From: Flavobacterium microcysteis
GTDB taxonomy: Bacteria > Bacteroidota > Bacteroidia > Flavobacteriales > Flavobacteriaceae
Length of the DNA stretch: 64,000 nucleotides
Assembly (NCBI RefSeq): GCF_006385255.1
Contig: NZ_VFJE01000052.1
Location: 248,001 to 312,000, forward strand
Reading direction: 5' to 3'
Positions 27,929-36,617 of the stretch are shown here, piece by piece. The notes below the pieces were generated by a model. It ran no database searches. It saw only the letters and a program-made list of their open reading frames with translations, and was not told the origin of the DNA. Every line of letters begins with the position of its first letter. Position 1 is the stretch's first letter. Made by a program: the position numbers and the translations under genes.

Positions 27929-29011
27929 TTAGAACCAGTGTTTCTTTCTGAAATAATAGACCATACCCAACACTGTTAGGAACATCACGCCAAGAACTAC
28001 AAAATAGCCATTCTCCATTTTCAGTTCGGGCATATTTTCGAAATTCATTCCATAAACGCCCACAATAAATGTAAGCGGCATAAAAATCACAGAAAATATA
28101 GTCAGCGTTTTCATAATCTGGTTCATACGCTGGCTTTGGGAAGAAAAGAATACGTTTGAAGCACTATCTAATGACTTTAAGTCGTAATCAATCTGTTCTA
28201 ACAGTTCAAGGCTTTTTTGGTAAAGACGCTCAAAAAAAGCATAATTGGATTTTTCAATGCTGTCAAAACCATCATCATTTTGATGTGTTTTCAAATTAAA
28301 TAAGGCATCACGCAACGGAATGATAGACCGTTTTAGGAAATTGAGGTTTTCTCTCTCCTTTTCTATGTTTTCCAGAAAAACAGATTTATAACTGTTTTTA
28401 GCTTCTATAAGCAATGCTTCTATACCGTTTTCATAGCTTTCGATCGTAATAAAAAAGTTTTCCATAACAGCATCCAGTAAAAGATACAATAAGTAGTCGC
28501 TTTTCTTTTTTCGGACAATACCGCTATGTGTCTTGATACGTTCTCTAATGTGTGTAAAAAAGTCACTCTTTTTTTCCTGAAAAGAAACCAGAAGATTGTC
28601 TTTCAGCAAAAAACTAATCTGCTCTACCCTAACTACAGATGACTCTTCTTCCTGAAGTATGGATTTGATGCTAAAAAAAAGCACATCGTCAAGCTCATCC
28701 ATTTTTGTCCTTCTCGAAACATTGAGTATATCGCCAACAATAAAATTTTGGATATTCAATAGCTCGCCTATGTCTTGGATTAACTTTACATCATGGAGTC
28801 CGTGTACATTAAGCCATTTGACATCTTCTACCTGTAATGGATCTTCAATTTCTTTGCGTACACGGTCAAGGGAAACTTTCTTGTATTCCTCATAGCCTAA
28901 ATCGTCGTATACAAACAGCTGCATTTCAACCGAATCTGTATTATGGATACCGGTATATTCAAAATAATTGGGCTGTACTTTCCTGACTTCCTTGTATCGT
29001 ATTCTTCTCAA
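27929..29011 (-). CDS. corA: CorA-type magnesium/cobalt transporter
   Basis: 360 residues: an N-terminal cytosolic alpha/beta domain, long helices (about 190-290), and two C-terminal transmembrane segments with the pore signature YGMNF between them and a basic end (YYFRKKHWF). CorA pentamers conduct Mg2+ and sometimes Co2+ or Ni2+ across the inner membrane. ATG at 29011 gives a normal family length. Upstream of DUF1003 on the same strand. Confidence 0.94.
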   Translation of the reverse strand: MRRIRYKEVRKVQPNYFEYTGIHNTDSVEMQLFVYDDLGYEEYKKVSLDRVRKEIEDPLQVEDVKWLNVHGLHDVKLIQDIGELLNIQNFIVGDILNVSRRTKMDELDDVLFFSIKSILQEEESSVVRVEQISFLLKDNLLVSFQEKKSDFFTHIRERIKTHSGIVRKKKSDYLLYLLLDAVMENFFITIESYENGIEALLIEAKNSYKSVFLENIEKERENLNFLKRSIIPLRDALFNLKTHQNDDGFDSIEKSNYAFFERLYQKSLELLEQIDYDLKSLDSASNVFFSSQSQRMNQIMKTLTIFSVIFMPLTFIVGVYGMNFENMPELKMENGYFVVLGVMFLTVLGMVYYFRKKHWF

Positions 29012-29148
29012 GACATTTTAATTTGTCATAAAGATAGGAGTTTTTAAAATTCCATTTTACATTTACAGAAATATTTCCGCTTGATTTTGGAGCTACTGAA
29101 AAACACTAAATTCTAGCTTATCAAGCCAATTTGTAAACATTACGAACC

Positions 29149-30384
29149 ATGAAAACACTGTTGATAAACATAAAAGAATTACTCCAAGTACGAGACACTC
29201 CAATTGATAAAGTTTCCGGAGCAGCAATGTCAAAACTTCCAACAATAGAAAATGCGTTTCTGCTTATTGAAGATAACCTAATCAGTGATTTTGGAAAAAT
29301 GGAAGATATGCCGCAGCTTCCCGAAGCCCAAATTATTGATGCCACCGGAAAAACGGTACTTCCTGCCTGGTGTGACAGTCATACACATATCGTGTATGCC
29401 GGAAATCGTGTCCAGGAATTTGTTGACCGTATCAATGGCTTGTCGTATGAAGAAATTGCCAACCGAGGTGGTGGTATTTTAAATTCGGCTAAAAAGCTAA
29501 ATGAGACATCTGAAGAAGAAATCTATCAGCAATCCAAGCAACGCCTTGAGGAAGTCATGAAACAAGGTTCTGGTGCTGTAGAAATAAAATCAGGCTACGG
29601 GCTTACGGTAGAAGGCGAACTGAAAATGCTTCGTGTTATCAAAAAATTAAAAGAAAATTATCCGGTTGCTATAAAATCAACTTTTTTGGGTGCACATGCA
29701 TTTCCAACAGAATATAAGGAAAACCATTCCGGTTATATTGATGTTATCGTTAATGAAATGCTTCCAAAAATAGCGGCTGAAAATTTGGCTGATTATATCG
29801 ATGCTTTTCTTGAAACAGGTTATTTTTCTATTGAAGAAACAGAAAGAATCATGGAAGCTGGAAAAAAATATGGACTTCCTGCTAAAATCCATGTCAACCA
29901 ATTTACTGCTATCAATGGTATCGAAGCCTGCGTAAAACACAAGGCGCTTAGTGTTGACCATTTAGAAATTGTGACCGATGAAGATATCGAAATATTAAAA
30001 AATTCTGATACGATGCCGGTTGCACTTCCCTCCTGCTCTTATTTTATTAGTATTCCGTATACGCCAGCCCGAAAAATGATTGAAGCCGGATTACCACTAG
30101 CTTTGGCAACCGATTTTAATCCGGGAACTACGCCATCAGGCAATATGAATTTTGTAGTGGCAACAGCCTGTATCAAAATGAAAATGACACCAGAAGAAGC
30201 CATCAATGCCGCTACAATCAATGGAGCTTATGCTATGGGACTTTCAGAAACCCACGGTTCTATTACCAAAGGAAAACGTGCCAACCTGATTATCACCAAA
30301 CCCATAACTTCTTTTTACCAGTTGCCATATGCTTTTGGTACTAATTTGATTGATCAGGTGATTATTGAAGGAAAATTGGTTTGA
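29149..30384 (+). CDS. hutI: imidazolonepropionase
   Basis: A 411-residue amidohydrolase. The metal site is in DSHTHIVYAG, and substrate-binding blocks include RGGGILNSA, SGYGLTVEGELKML, HVNQFTAINGIEA, SVDHLE and ATDFNPGTTPSGNM. It opens the imidazolone ring to N-formimidoyl-glutamate, the third step of histidine degradation. The following step enzyme (hutG) is encoded 1.75 kb away on the same strand; hutH and hutU are not in the window. Confidence 0.95.
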   Translation: MKTLLINIKELLQVRDTPIDKVSGAAMSKLPTIENAFLLIEDNLISDFGKMEDMPQLPEAQIIDATGKTVLPAWCDSHTHIVYAGNRVQEFVDRINGLSYEEIANRGGGILNSAKKLNETSEEEIYQQSKQRLEEVMKQGSGAVEIKSGYGLTVEGELKMLRVIKKLKENYPVAIKSTFLGAHAFPTEYKENHSGYIDVIVNEMLPKIAAENLADYIDAFLETGYFSIEETERIMEAGKKYGLPAKIHVNQFTAINGIEACVKHKALSVDHLEIVTDEDIEILKNSDTMPVALPSCSYFISIPYTPARKMIEAGLPLALATDFNPGTTPSGNMNFVVATACIKMKMTPEEAINAATINGAYAMGLSETHGSITKGKRANLIITKPITSFYQLPYAFGTNLIDQVIIEGKLV

Positions 30385-30440
30385 TTTTAAGTATAGTTGC
30401 GTATTCCGTTTTGTGCTTAAAAATTTTATCTGCATTTTTA

Positions 30441-30464
30441 AAAGCTGAGTTTAATCTCAGCTTT
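30441..30464. terminator. terminator between hutI and the SMI1-like gene
   Basis: AAAGCTGAG / CTCAGCTTT with a 6-base loop and T tract, serving hutI; the right arm overlaps the stop codon of the convergent gene, which may also use it. Confidence 0.8.
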
Positions 30465-31053
30465 TTTTATTATAAATAGCCTTAATCCATTTCTTAATAA
30501 TCGAATATACGGTTTCGGGAGTTTTCTGCAAATCTCTTTCTCTTTCGTCTTCTAAAAATTTCAAATAATCATTTTTTCTCTCTATATCCTCTTTATTAGA
30601 TTTAATCAGATTTGATAAAAATGCAGATAACGAATCCGCTATTTTTATAAATTCCAACTTTTCATATTCATTTTTAGCAACATACACAATTGGATTATCG
30701 CCCTCATCTAAATACACAAAATAAAATGTGCTTCCCGCATCATAAATTTCCAATACATAATAAGGCCTTTTCATTTCTAGACCATCATTTTTTAGGTCTT
30801 CAATAATAGATTCCTGAATTTCTCGCTGTGAACTAAAAATTGAATAATCTAAAAGCTTACAGGAACTGCCCGCTAAGAATAATAATTCCCTAAGTGCTTT
30901 TGGAAATATCTTTCCATTATTAAATTGTTTCTCTAATTCCAAAATATCCTCAACAGATATGGGTTTATTGGTTATGATAGTACCATCATACTCAATAAAG
31001 GCAAAATCTTGCAGATCAGTTAAGTATTCTATTACCATATTTTTTGTTTCCAT
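30457..31053 (-). CDS. SMI1/KNR4 (SUKH) family-like protein
   Basis: 198 residues from ATG at 31053; the frame remains open 16 codons further. The central region has the SUKH look: SVEDILELEKQFN, then FPKALRELLFLAGSS, and a beta portion ending in STFYFVYLDEGDNPIVYVAKNE. SUKH proteins are best known as immunity proteins against contact-dependent and polymorphic toxins. No toxin is adjacent, so it would be an orphan. It sits on the opposite strand between hutI and hutG. Family call is moderate. Confidence 0.65.
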   Translation of the reverse strand: METKNMVIEYLTDLQDFAFIEYDGTIITNKPISVEDILELEKQFNNGKIFPKALRELLFLAGSSCKLLDYSIFSSQREIQESIIEDLKNDGLEMKRPYYVLEIYDAGSTFYFVYLDEGDNPIVYVAKNEYEKLEFIKIADSLSAFLSNLIKSNKEDIERKNDYLKFLEDERERDLQKTPETVYSIIKKWIKAIYNKKS

Positions 31054-31090
31054 TTGTGTATGAAATATAAAACAAAAATGATTCCAAAAA

Positions 31091-31112
31091 AAAGGAGCCA
31101 ATTGGCTCCTTT
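31091..31112 (-). terminator. intrinsic terminator (perfect 22-bp palindrome)
   Basis: AAAGGAGCCAATTGGCTCCTTT lies 35 bp after the stop of the coiled-coil gene on the minus strand and is followed by a T run there. Confidence 0.85.
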
Positions 31113-31146
31113 TCTATGCAGTTTAAGTTTTGGTGTTTTGTTTGTC

Positions 31147-32028
31147 TTATTTCAGCGTAAAGCTGGTTTTTGAAACTAGCGTTCCTTTGTCAAAAATATT
31201 TACAAAGTAGGTACCTTTTTCAAAATCTACGCCATTGCTATCTAAAAATTCGCAGACATCTACTGCTTTATTTTCGTAGGCTACCGTAGTCGTGAAACTG
31301 TAAGTCAATGACATATCGCCAAAAGCTTCTGTCTTCTTCTCACCTAGCACATTGTTTTTGCTATCGATGATTTGAACGTAGTACAACTTGTTTCCTGATT
31401 TGGCAACCTCATTCTGCGCTATCGCAAAACAAACTTTAAGCTTATCAGCTCTTCTTGCTCTTTCGGTTACAACTTGTTTTCCTGAACTCCTTTCTTTGAT
31501 AGCTTCAGTTCTCAAATTCATTACTGTCAGCTTCGATGCTTTTTCAACCGTTCTGGCCAAATTTTCATTTTGGATGACCAATGTGTCGTTAAACTTCTTA
31601 GCTTCTCCTAACGCCATAGAAATACTGTCATTTTTTGTAGTTAAAAGCGAATTCTGATCTTTCAGTAATCCGTTTTCCTTCGCTAATGCATTAAATTTGG
31701 CGTTAAGGGCATTGTATTGGCTTTGGTATTTTTTCAGAGAAGCCACATCTCCTTTTGATTTTTCGAGATCCGCCATCAATTTGACAACTTTTTCTCTTTC
31801 TGCAATCAACTCATCCGATATGGATGTGTTTTCTGAAATCGCAGCATCTAATTTGGTTTTTAGAGCAGCAAGATCATTCATTGCACTCTCTTTGTCTTTG
31901 ACTAAAAGAGTTTCAGTCGATTTTGCATCGCTGCTCATTTTGTACATGTAGACTAAACTCCCCGCAAGCAGAATTGCCAAAACGACGATAATCGCTTTTA
32001 AGCTTGAATTGCTTTTTTGATTTTCCAT
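31147..32028 (-). CDS. membrane-anchored coiled-coil protein of unknown function
   Basis: 293 residues: a short cytosolic N-terminus, one transmembrane segment (about 11-30, AIIVVLAILLAGSLVYMYKM), a long coiled coil (about 36-165), then a beta-sandwich-like C-terminal domain (about 195-293) with paired cysteines near C205 and C266. The arrangement suggests a periplasmic rod with a terminal domain. I recognise this as a type seen in flavobacteria but cannot name a function. It has its own terminator and is divergent from hutG. Confidence 0.7.
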   Translation of the reverse strand: MENQKSNSSLKAIIVVLAILLAGSLVYMYKMSSDAKSTETLLVKDKESAMNDLAALKTKLDAAISENTSISDELIAEREKVVKLMADLEKSKGDVASLKKYQSQYNALNAKFNALAKENGLLKDQNSLLTTKNDSISMALGEAKKFNDTLVIQNENLARTVEKASKLTVMNLRTEAIKERSSGKQVVTERARRADKLKVCFAIAQNEVAKSGNKLYYVQIIDSKNNVLGEKKTEAFGDMSLTYSFTTTVAYENKAVDVCEFLDSNGVDFEKGTYFVNIFDKGTLVSKTSFTLK

Positions 32029-32112
32029 AATAGTAGTGGTAATGGTTTAAACAAATTAAATAATTTTTTGGGGGATTTATAAGACACATAACGTAAGTTT
32101 ATATAAATATAT

Positions 32113-32120
32113 TATTTTTG
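32113..32120 (+). promoter_or_regulatory. candidate -7 element of the hutG promoter
   Basis: TATTTTTG matches TAnnTTTG and lies 16 bp before the ATG; the upstream TTG is not at the standard distance. Confidence 0.45.
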
Positions 32121-32136
32121 AACCTAAATATTTTTT

Positions 32137-33177
32137 ATGGAAAAGCTTATTCCCTTCACTGTACACGATTTAGCAAGAGTAACTAATTTTCGAAGCGGTG
32201 AGGTTAAATTTGGCGAAAAAATGCAAACCATCCCAAAAGGGGCGGATGCTACAGAATACCTAAAAACTTCCGATGCAAAATTTGTGCTGTTCGGAATCCC
32301 TGAAGATATTGGCGTACGTGCCAATTACGGAAGGCCGGGAGCTGCTTCTGCTTGGGAAAGTACCATAAAAAGCATCGCCAACATCCAGCACAACCGCTTT
32401 AGCAAAGGAAACCAGATTTTAGTCTTAGGGCATTTGGATGTTGCCGAAGATATGAAAGAAGTAGAAAATCTGGATTTTAATATTATTGAAGAACGAAAGC
32501 AGCTTTCTAAAGCAGTCGAAAAGATTGACAAGGAAGTTTCACATATTATTTTTAATATTGTAAAAGCAGGAAAAATTCCAATTATTATTGGCGGAGGACA
32601 CAATAACGCCTACGGAAATATTAAAGGAACAGCACTTGCCAAAGGAAAAGCCATCAATGCCGTTAATTTTGATGCCCATTCTGATTTCAGGATATTAGAA
32701 GGAAGACACAGTGGCAATGGTTTTTCATATGCTTATGAAGAAGGTTTTCTTAAAAAATATTTTGTTTTCGGACTTCACGAAAGCTACACTTCCAAAAGCG
32801 TGCTGCATGAAATCAAAAAACTAGAAGATCGTGTTCGAATCAATACCTATGACGAAATCAATATCCGTAGGGAAAAAGATTTCCGATTGGAAATGGAAAG
32901 AGCCTATTCGTTCATCCGAAATGATTTTTATGGCATCGAGATTGATTTGGATTCCATTCCCGGAATACCAAGCAGCGCCATGACATTGAGCGGTTTTTCT
33001 GTAGAAGAAGTACGCCAGTTTATCCACTTTTTTAGCCAGGATCCTAATGCATGTTATCTTCATATTTGCGAGGGAGCGCCCGATTTGGGAGATTCCAAAA
33101 ACAGCCATCTGGTTGGAAAATTAATTGGTTATCTTGTAACTGATTTTATGAAAGCGAAGAGCGAAATAGAAAAATAG
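32137..33177 (+). CDS. hutG: formimidoylglutamase (arginase/agmatinase family)
   Basis: 346 residues with ureohydrolase metal motifs: IIIGGGHNNAYG, NFDAHSDFR and EIDLDSIPG. These supply the conserved H and D ligands of a dinuclear manganese site. Together with hutI nearby, the role is hydrolysis of N-formimidoyl-L-glutamate to glutamate and formamide. The stop codon is immediately followed by the ATG of the response regulator (0 bp gap), so the two could be cotranscribed although functionally unrelated. Confidence 0.9.
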   Translation: MEKLIPFTVHDLARVTNFRSGEVKFGEKMQTIPKGADATEYLKTSDAKFVLFGIPEDIGVRANYGRPGAASAWESTIKSIANIQHNRFSKGNQILVLGHLDVAEDMKEVENLDFNIIEERKQLSKAVEKIDKEVSHIIFNIVKAGKIPIIIGGGHNNAYGNIKGTALAKGKAINAVNFDAHSDFRILEGRHSGNGFSYAYEEGFLKKYFVFGLHESYTSKSVLHEIKKLEDRVRINTYDEINIRREKDFRLEMERAYSFIRNDFYGIEIDLDSIPGIPSSAMTLSGFSVEEVRQFIHFFSQDPNACYLHICEGAPDLGDSKNSHLVGKLIGYLVTDFMKAKSEIEK

Positions 33178-33852
33178 ATGAATATACTTCTCATTGAAGA
33201 CGACAAACGAATCAGCGATTTTGTAATTAAGGGACTGGAAGAAAACGGGTTTTCTGTCACCCTTGCCATTACAGGAGAAATTGCGCGTGAAATGGTGTCG
33301 GAAAACGAATGGGATATCATCTTAATGGACATTATGCTGCCCGGCATTGACGGAATACAGCTCACGAAATTGATCCGTTTCAAAAAAAACCATACGCCTA
33401 TTCTAGTCTTGAGTGCACTTGATGATGCAGACAATAAAGTAGCTGCTTTAGATAGCGGGGCTGATGATTATCTGGTAAAGCCTTTTCATTTTAAGGAATT
33501 AATTTCGAGGATAAACGCATTGACCAGAAGAACCAAATTCAATTACAAAGAAAAAGAACAGGTTTATTTTTGCCATAACCTGACCGTAAATCTTGATGAA
33601 CATTCGGTTTTTCAAAATGAACAGGTAATTGATTTGTCACCAAGAGAATATAAATTGCTGCTCTTTTTATTGGAAAATAAAAACAAGGTTGTATCCCGAA
33701 CACAAATCCTAAATGCCGTTTGGGGCATCCATTACGATAATAACACCAATGTGGTAGACGTATATATTTCTTATCTTAGGAATAAAATTGACGAAAACCA
33801 GCATAAATTCATCCATACTATCAAAGGAACTGGCTATATGCTCAAAGAATAG
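33178..33852 (+). CDS. OmpR family response regulator of a metal-efflux locus
   Basis: 224 residues: a receiver domain with acidic pocket E7-D8-D9 and phospho-acceptor D51 in ILMDIMLPG, then a winged-helix domain (about 128-224, LSPREYKLLLFLLENK and VDVYISYLRNKID). It directly follows hutG and precedes its kinase by 3 bp. By context it controls the downstream efflux genes, as CzcR and CusR do. Four phased TCTAAT-like boxes upstream of those genes are its probable target. Confidence 0.92.
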   Translation: MNILLIEDDKRISDFVIKGLEENGFSVTLAITGEIAREMVSENEWDIILMDIMLPGIDGIQLTKLIRFKKNHTPILVLSALDDADNKVAALDSGADDYLVKPFHFKELISRINALTRRTKFNYKEKEQVYFCHNLTVNLDEHSVFQNEQVIDLSPREYKLLLFLLENKNKVVSRTQILNAVWGIHYDNNTNVVDVYISYLRNKIDENQHKFIHTIKGTGYMLKE

Positions 33853-33855
33853 TTT

Positions 33856-35208
33856 ATGAAAATCCGAAACCGTTTAACGTTAATCTCATCCCTTACTTTT
33901 GGATTTGTTTTCATTATCGCTTCGGTGTTGATTTATTTTGCTTTCTACAACAGTTCTGAAAAAGTAGTTTTTAAAGAATTGCAAAAAACCTGCCTGCTTT
34001 CTGCCATCTACTATCTTGAAAAAGATGAGCTTCCGCATTATGAGCATTCTGCCATTAAAGAACAATTTGAAGAAAACATACAAAACGATATTGTTCGTGT
34101 TTACGATGTGAATAATATTATTGTGTATGGCGAAAAGGAAGCCGACAGAAATATAAGTCCTGAAAATCTGGGCTTTATCCGAAGAAACAAAAAACTAAGC
34201 TTTAAGTCCAACAATCACTTTTATTACGGAATCTTTTATAATGACAACCAGGGAGATTTTGTGGTATTCGTAAAAACCAAAAGCGAAGTATTCAAATCAC
34301 AAACCAATCGATTGTTGGTCATCATGATTGTCGTTTTGTTTGCCGGACTGTTATTGATTTTCCTTTTAAGCCGATTGCTTTCGAATATTGCCTATCGTCC
34401 TATAACGAAAGTCATAAGTCAGGTTAATTCAATGGAATTAAGCTCTTTAGATAATCCTATTTCATCTTCTAATACAAATGACGAAATACAGGATTTAATC
34501 ACGACATTCAATAATCTTTTGAGCCGTCTTTCGGATACTTTTGCCATACAAAAGAATTTTATCAACTACGTTTCCCATGAATTTAAGACGCCACTTGCAT
34601 CCATTTCCGGAAACCTAGAAGTTTTTGCCCAAAAAGACCGAACACCCGAAGAATACCAAAAAGTAACTTCTGAAGCATTAGAAAATGTCTACCATATTGA
34701 AGAAATTCTGAACAATCTTATGATGCTTTCAGGATTAAAAACCATACATCAGGAAAACGAGACTTTTCGAATTGATGAAACGTTATGGGACATCAACGAT
34801 AAAATTTTTGAGATACACGAAAGTCAGGAAATCGGGATTGACTTAAAGGTAGAAAATGAAGAATTATTATCGGTTAAAGGTAGCGAGGTACAAATTAAAG
34901 TAGCGCTGTATAATCTTATTGAGAATGCCGTAAAATACTCCGATGGAAATCCTATAAAAATTTCGCTTTCTGAGGTTAACAGCCAACTTCAAATTATAAT
35001 ACAGGATTATGGAAAAGGCATACAGAAAGAAGACCTACATTATATACAACAAACCTTTTATCGCGGTAAAAATGTAGGCAATATTAAAGGAAGTGGTATT
35101 GGACTCTCGCTTGCAACCATTATCTTCAAACAAAACAACATACAGTTTACCATTGACTCAGAAGAAAACTCCGGAACCCGCATTACACTGCTGTTTCCAA
35201 AACTCTAA
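33856..35208 (+). CDS. two-transmembrane sensor histidine kinase
   Basis: 450 residues: transmembrane segments at about 8-30 and 151-175 enclosing a periplasmic sensor of about 120 residues, a HAMP-like linker, HisKA with H241 in YVSHEFKTPLAS, and HATPase_c with N box NLIENAVKYS, G1 DYGKGI and G2 GSGIGLSLA. Adjacent to its response regulator and to czc-type genes, so it probably senses periplasmic metal ions; the metal is not identifiable from sequence. Confidence 0.92.
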   Translation: MKIRNRLTLISSLTFGFVFIIASVLIYFAFYNSSEKVVFKELQKTCLLSAIYYLEKDELPHYEHSAIKEQFEENIQNDIVRVYDVNNIIVYGEKEADRNISPENLGFIRRNKKLSFKSNNHFYYGIFYNDNQGDFVVFVKTKSEVFKSQTNRLLVIMIVVLFAGLLLIFLLSRLLSNIAYRPITKVISQVNSMELSSLDNPISSSNTNDEIQDLITTFNNLLSRLSDTFAIQKNFINYVSHEFKTPLASISGNLEVFAQKDRTPEEYQKVTSEALENVYHIEEILNNLMMLSGLKTIHQENETFRIDETLWDINDKIFEIHESQEIGIDLKVENEELLSVKGSEVQIKVALYNLIENAVKYSDGNPIKISLSEVNSQLQIIIQDYGKGIQKEDLHYIQQTFYRGKNVGNIKGSGIGLSLATIIFKQNNIQFTIDSEENSGTRITLLFPKL

Positions 35209-35242
35209 TCGTTTTCTAATGTTGGATTAATCTACTTCTAAT
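35204..35242 (+). promoter_or_regulatory. four hexamer boxes in 11-bp phase, candidate response-regulator operator
   Basis: TCTAAT at 35204-35209, TCTAAT at 35215-35220, ATTAAT at 35226-35231 and TCTAAT at 35237-35242 are spaced exactly 11 bp start to start. The last pair extends to a 9-bp direct repeat TTCTAATGT. OmpR-family regulators typically bind such direct repeats on one DNA face. The array begins over the kinase stop codon and ends 62 bp before the TolC-type gene. A TAGATTTG box at 35275-35282 could be the -7 element. Confidence 0.6.
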
Positions 35243-35303
35243 GTAGCTCAAATAAGGTTATAATGTTTGCGATATAGATTTGCAGTTATAAAAAAGACTC
35301 AAA

Positions 35304-36590
35304 TTGAAACGCATTTTTTTTACCGCCATTTTTACAGGTTTTTGCCTATCCGGCAAAGCACAAAATACTACAGCAAGAGATACCGTATCGGTTTCAAGAG
35401 CTGAAGCTGAAACTATTTTTTTAAAAAATAACCTAAGGCTTCTTTCTGAAAAACTGAATATCGATCAGGCCGAAGCACAAGTAATTCAAGCCAAATTATG
35501 GCCTAATCCCCGATTGGAAGTGGGTGAGATCAACTTATGGTCTAACGCAAAATCAGAACAGCTTCCTCCTATTTCTGGAAACTGGGGAAAAACCTCCGAA
35601 GTAACTGTCGGGTTAGAACAGCTCATCTATACCGCACGAAAAAGAAAGAAGCAGATTGAAATGGAAAAAGTGGGTGTGGAAATAGCGCACGAATATTTTC
35701 AAGACTTTCTCCGTATTCTAAAAGTAGAATTTCGAAACAACCTGACCCAACTACAGTATACTCAGGAAAAACAAAAAATATATAAAAAACAGTTGGCTTC
35801 CATCCAAAAACTTCTTACCGCCTATTCCAATCAGGCAAAACAAGGCAATATCAGCAAAAGCGAATTTATACGTCTGAAAGCCTCTGAACTTGAATTTGTA
35901 AAGCAGTTAAGTGATTTACAGAAAGAAAATAACCAGCTACAGAAAGAGTTGAAAACGCTGATGAATCTTGCTCCGCAGAGCTATCTTAAAATCAGCATAG
36001 ACAAATTTGTACCGGATTTAGATAAAGTAGCCAACATCAATCTTGCCGAATTAGCGTCTTCTGCTTTGGAAAATCGTCCGGATGTAAAAGCTTCGGTTCT
36101 TGAAGAGAAATACAATAACCGGAAGTACAAATACGAATTGGCACAACGTACGCCTGATGTTACTTTATTAGCGAGTTATGACCGAGGTGGAAATATCATG
36201 AATGACTTTGTGGGCGTAGGATTTGCTTTAGACCTTCCTTTTTTTAGCAGAAATCAGGGAAATATCAAATCTGCCAAAATTGAGATTCAAAAAAGCCAGT
36301 ATATGAAAGAAGAAAAAAACAATCAGGCCCAAAACGAAGTCATCCAGGCTTATGAAGATTTGGTCGTATCTAAAAAATTATACGAAAACATTGAAGCTTC
36401 TTATGAAAAAGACCTAGACATGCTTTTAGAAAGTCATCAGAGAAACTTCACCCTGAGAAATACAAGCATGCTGGAATATCTTGACTTTGTCAATGCCTAT
36501 CTCGAAAACAAAACCATCATTCTGGATTCTAAAAAAGAATTGAATGAACATTTTGAGGAACTACAGTTTGTAATAGGCAAAGAACTTTAA
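35304..36590 (+). CDS. TolC family outer membrane factor of the metal efflux system
   Basis: 428 residues with a signal peptide (about 1-19, ending in SGKAQ) and two OEP repeats of long helices (about 45-235 and 250-425), as in CzcC/CusC. The start is TTG at 35304: the signal peptide begins precisely there and no ATG or GTG is in a suitable position. It is the first of three efflux genes, followed by the adaptor at 27 bp. It forms the outer-membrane channel of the tripartite pump. Confidence 0.9.
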   Translation: MKRIFFTAIFTGFCLSGKAQNTTARDTVSVSRAEAETIFLKNNLRLLSEKLNIDQAEAQVIQAKLWPNPRLEVGEINLWSNAKSEQLPPISGNWGKTSEVTVGLEQLIYTARKRKKQIEMEKVGVEIAHEYFQDFLRILKVEFRNNLTQLQYTQEKQKIYKKQLASIQKLLTAYSNQAKQGNISKSEFIRLKASELEFVKQLSDLQKENNQLQKELKTLMNLAPQSYLKISIDKFVPDLDKVANINLAELASSALENRPDVKASVLEEKYNNRKYKYELAQRTPDVTLLASYDRGGNIMNDFVGVGFALDLPFFSRNQGNIKSAKIEIQKSQYMKEEKNNQAQNEVIQAYEDLVVSKKLYENIEASYEKDLDMLLESHQRNFTLRNTSMLEYLDFVNAYLENKTIILDSKKELNEHFEELQFVIGKEL

Positions 36591-36617
36591 TCTTCTCTAA
36601 TTCAGAAATCACATATT

